From a bacterium (lineage in GTDB: Bacteria; Cyanobacteriota; Vampirovibrionia; Gastranaerophilales; Gastranaerophilaceae): a stretch of 5,405 bases of DNA. How positions within the stretch are numbered: the stretch's first letter is position 1; the number at the start of each line of letters is the position of its first letter. Below the pieces are notes generated by a model that made no database searches, was not told where the DNA came from, and saw only the letters and a program-made list of their open reading frames with translations. The DNA lies in contig JAKSUP010000111.1 in assembly GCA_024408905.1 (NCBI GenBank), positions 1 through 5,405 of the forward strand. Reading direction: 5' to 3'. Shown here piece by piece: positions 4,758 to 5,405 of this stretch. The position numbers and the translations under genes are program-made.

Positions 4758-5405
4758 TTTTCATCTCCATTCTTATATTATCTCCTCGTGAAATAGCAAG
4801 TTGATATCCCATTTTTTCTAATTCTTGTTTTAGTTTTTCTATATCATTTTCTTCATGAAACTTGTTATCATAAAGCGAATATTTTTTTGCAACGCTCATT
4901 GGTAAAAGGTTTGGCATAATAACATTGGTTCCGGCTTTTAACCCCAATTCTCTGCCGTTTTTACTGATTGTTGCAAGAGCAGTCGTTGCAGGTAAAAGCA
5001 CATCAGGAATTAAAAGTCTTACAAGCGCCAACATTTTTATAGTTAAATCAAGATTACCCGATTGAAAATCCTTAAAAGGTGTACTTTTGTGTGGTATAAA
5101 AGGTCCTATCCCACACATTTCAGGATTAAAATTTTTTATAAACCTCAAATCTTCAACCAAATTTTCTGCTGTTTGGTATGGACTTTCTACCATAAAACCA
5201 CAACCTGTTTGATATCCTATTTCTTTCAAATCATATAGGCACCTTATCCTGTTATCATAAGACATGTTTTCAGGGTGAAGCTTTTTGTAGTGTTCTTCAT
5301 TTGCAGTTTCGTGACGTAATAAATACCTTTCAGCTCCTGCATTATAAAGCTTTTGATAACTTTCTTTTGTTCTTTCGCCGAGAGATAAAGTTACGCAAAC
5401 ATCGG
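4750..5405 (-). CDS. hydE: [FeFe]-hydrogenase maturase HydE, 5' end outside the window
   Basis: HydE is a radical-SAM enzyme of the biotin synthase/PylB group. It works with HydG's iron-cysteine product to help build the 2Fe subcluster later loaded on HydF. The visible 217 residues are the C-terminal part; about 130 N-terminal residues, including the C-x3-C-x2-C cluster motif, lie beyond the right edge. The frame is open to the edge and begins DVCVTLSLGERTKESY, then AGAERYLLRHETAN, GFMVESPYQT, GIGPFIPHKSTPF, LPATTALATI and GTNVIMPNL, all HydE blocks in order. The ATG at 5265 is an internal methionine, not the start. The C-terminal region lacks the cysteines that hold a second, dispensable cluster in Thermotoga maritima HydE. 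SPYQT is preceded by E where G is usual. The stop codon overlaps the hydG start by 8 nt, so the two are co-transcribed and probably translationally coupled. Confidence 0.96.
   Translation of the reverse strand, partial: DVCVTLSLGERTKESYQKLYNAGAERYLLRHETANEEHYKKLHPENMSYDNRIRCLYDLKEIGYQTGCGFMVESPYQTAENLVEDLRFIKNFNPEMCGIGPFIPHKSTPFKDFQSGNLDLTIKMLALVRLLIPDVLLPATTALATISKNGRELGLKAGTNVIMPNLLPMSVAKKYSLYDNKFHEENDIEKLKQELEKMGYQLAISRGDNIRMEMKNV
4765..4768 (-). promoter_or_regulatory. hydG ribosome binding site inside the hydE 3' end
   Basis: GGAG on the minus strand, 7 nt before the hydG ATG and within the last hydE codons. It fixes the hydG start at 4757 and, with the 8-nt ATGTATAA overlap, points to reinitiation or coupled translation of HydG after HydE. 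Confidence 0.75.

Noticed and set aside
5263..5265. ATG as the hydE start codon
   Set aside because: The frame stays open upstream to the window edge and encodes conserved HydE sequence (TLSLGER, RYLLRHETAN), so this methionine is internal.

Overview
The window is AT-rich bacterial DNA with strong AGGA/GGAG-type ribosome binding sites and sigma70-like promoters. It carries an accessory-gene stretch (about 1-1100) and an [FeFe]-hydrogenase maturation cluster (about 1124-5405). Low GC, the hyd genes (anaerobic H2 metabolism), small secreted proteins and short GC-rich palindromic repeats fit a fermentative anaerobe, possibly a gut bacterium. A Gastranaerophilales/Melainabacteria-like or Firmicutes-like source is an inference only; there is no rRNA or phylogenetic marker here to settle it.

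Left part: a secreted protein gene leaves the window at its left edge (1-136, minus). It is divergent from a small XRE-family regulator (301-627, plus), and the two promoters are readable between them. The regulator is convergent with a small secreted protein gene of unknown function (663-947, minus).

Right part, all on the minus strand, in transcription order: hydE (enters from the right edge, 3' two thirds only), hydG (overlaps hydE by 8 nt), a CMP-sialate-synthetase-like cytidylyltransferase, then hydF. HydE and HydG are radical-SAM enzymes that make the organic and Fe-CO-CN parts of the H-cluster, and HydF is the GTPase scaffold that delivers the 2Fe subcluster to the hydrogenase. The cytidylyltransferase belongs to surface-sugar metabolism and has no known role in this pathway. 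It sits in the cluster flanked on both sides by repeats and has a plausible promoter of its own.

The most unusual feature is a 33-34 bp GC-rich palindromic repeat present twice. One copy lies just after the cytidylyltransferase stop codon. The other is inside hydG, in frame, and encodes an extra PSPRGRVGEGV segment before the radical-SAM core. The gap between the cytidylyltransferase and hydF also holds a tandem 10-bp repeat with four G-runs on the mRNA strand (a G-quadruplex motif) and a perfect GTTGGGT/ACCCAAC hairpin. The gap after hydG has a degenerate 8-bp array. No RNA genes, CRISPR arrays or transposase genes were seen, and no gene-free stretch exceeds 300 bases.
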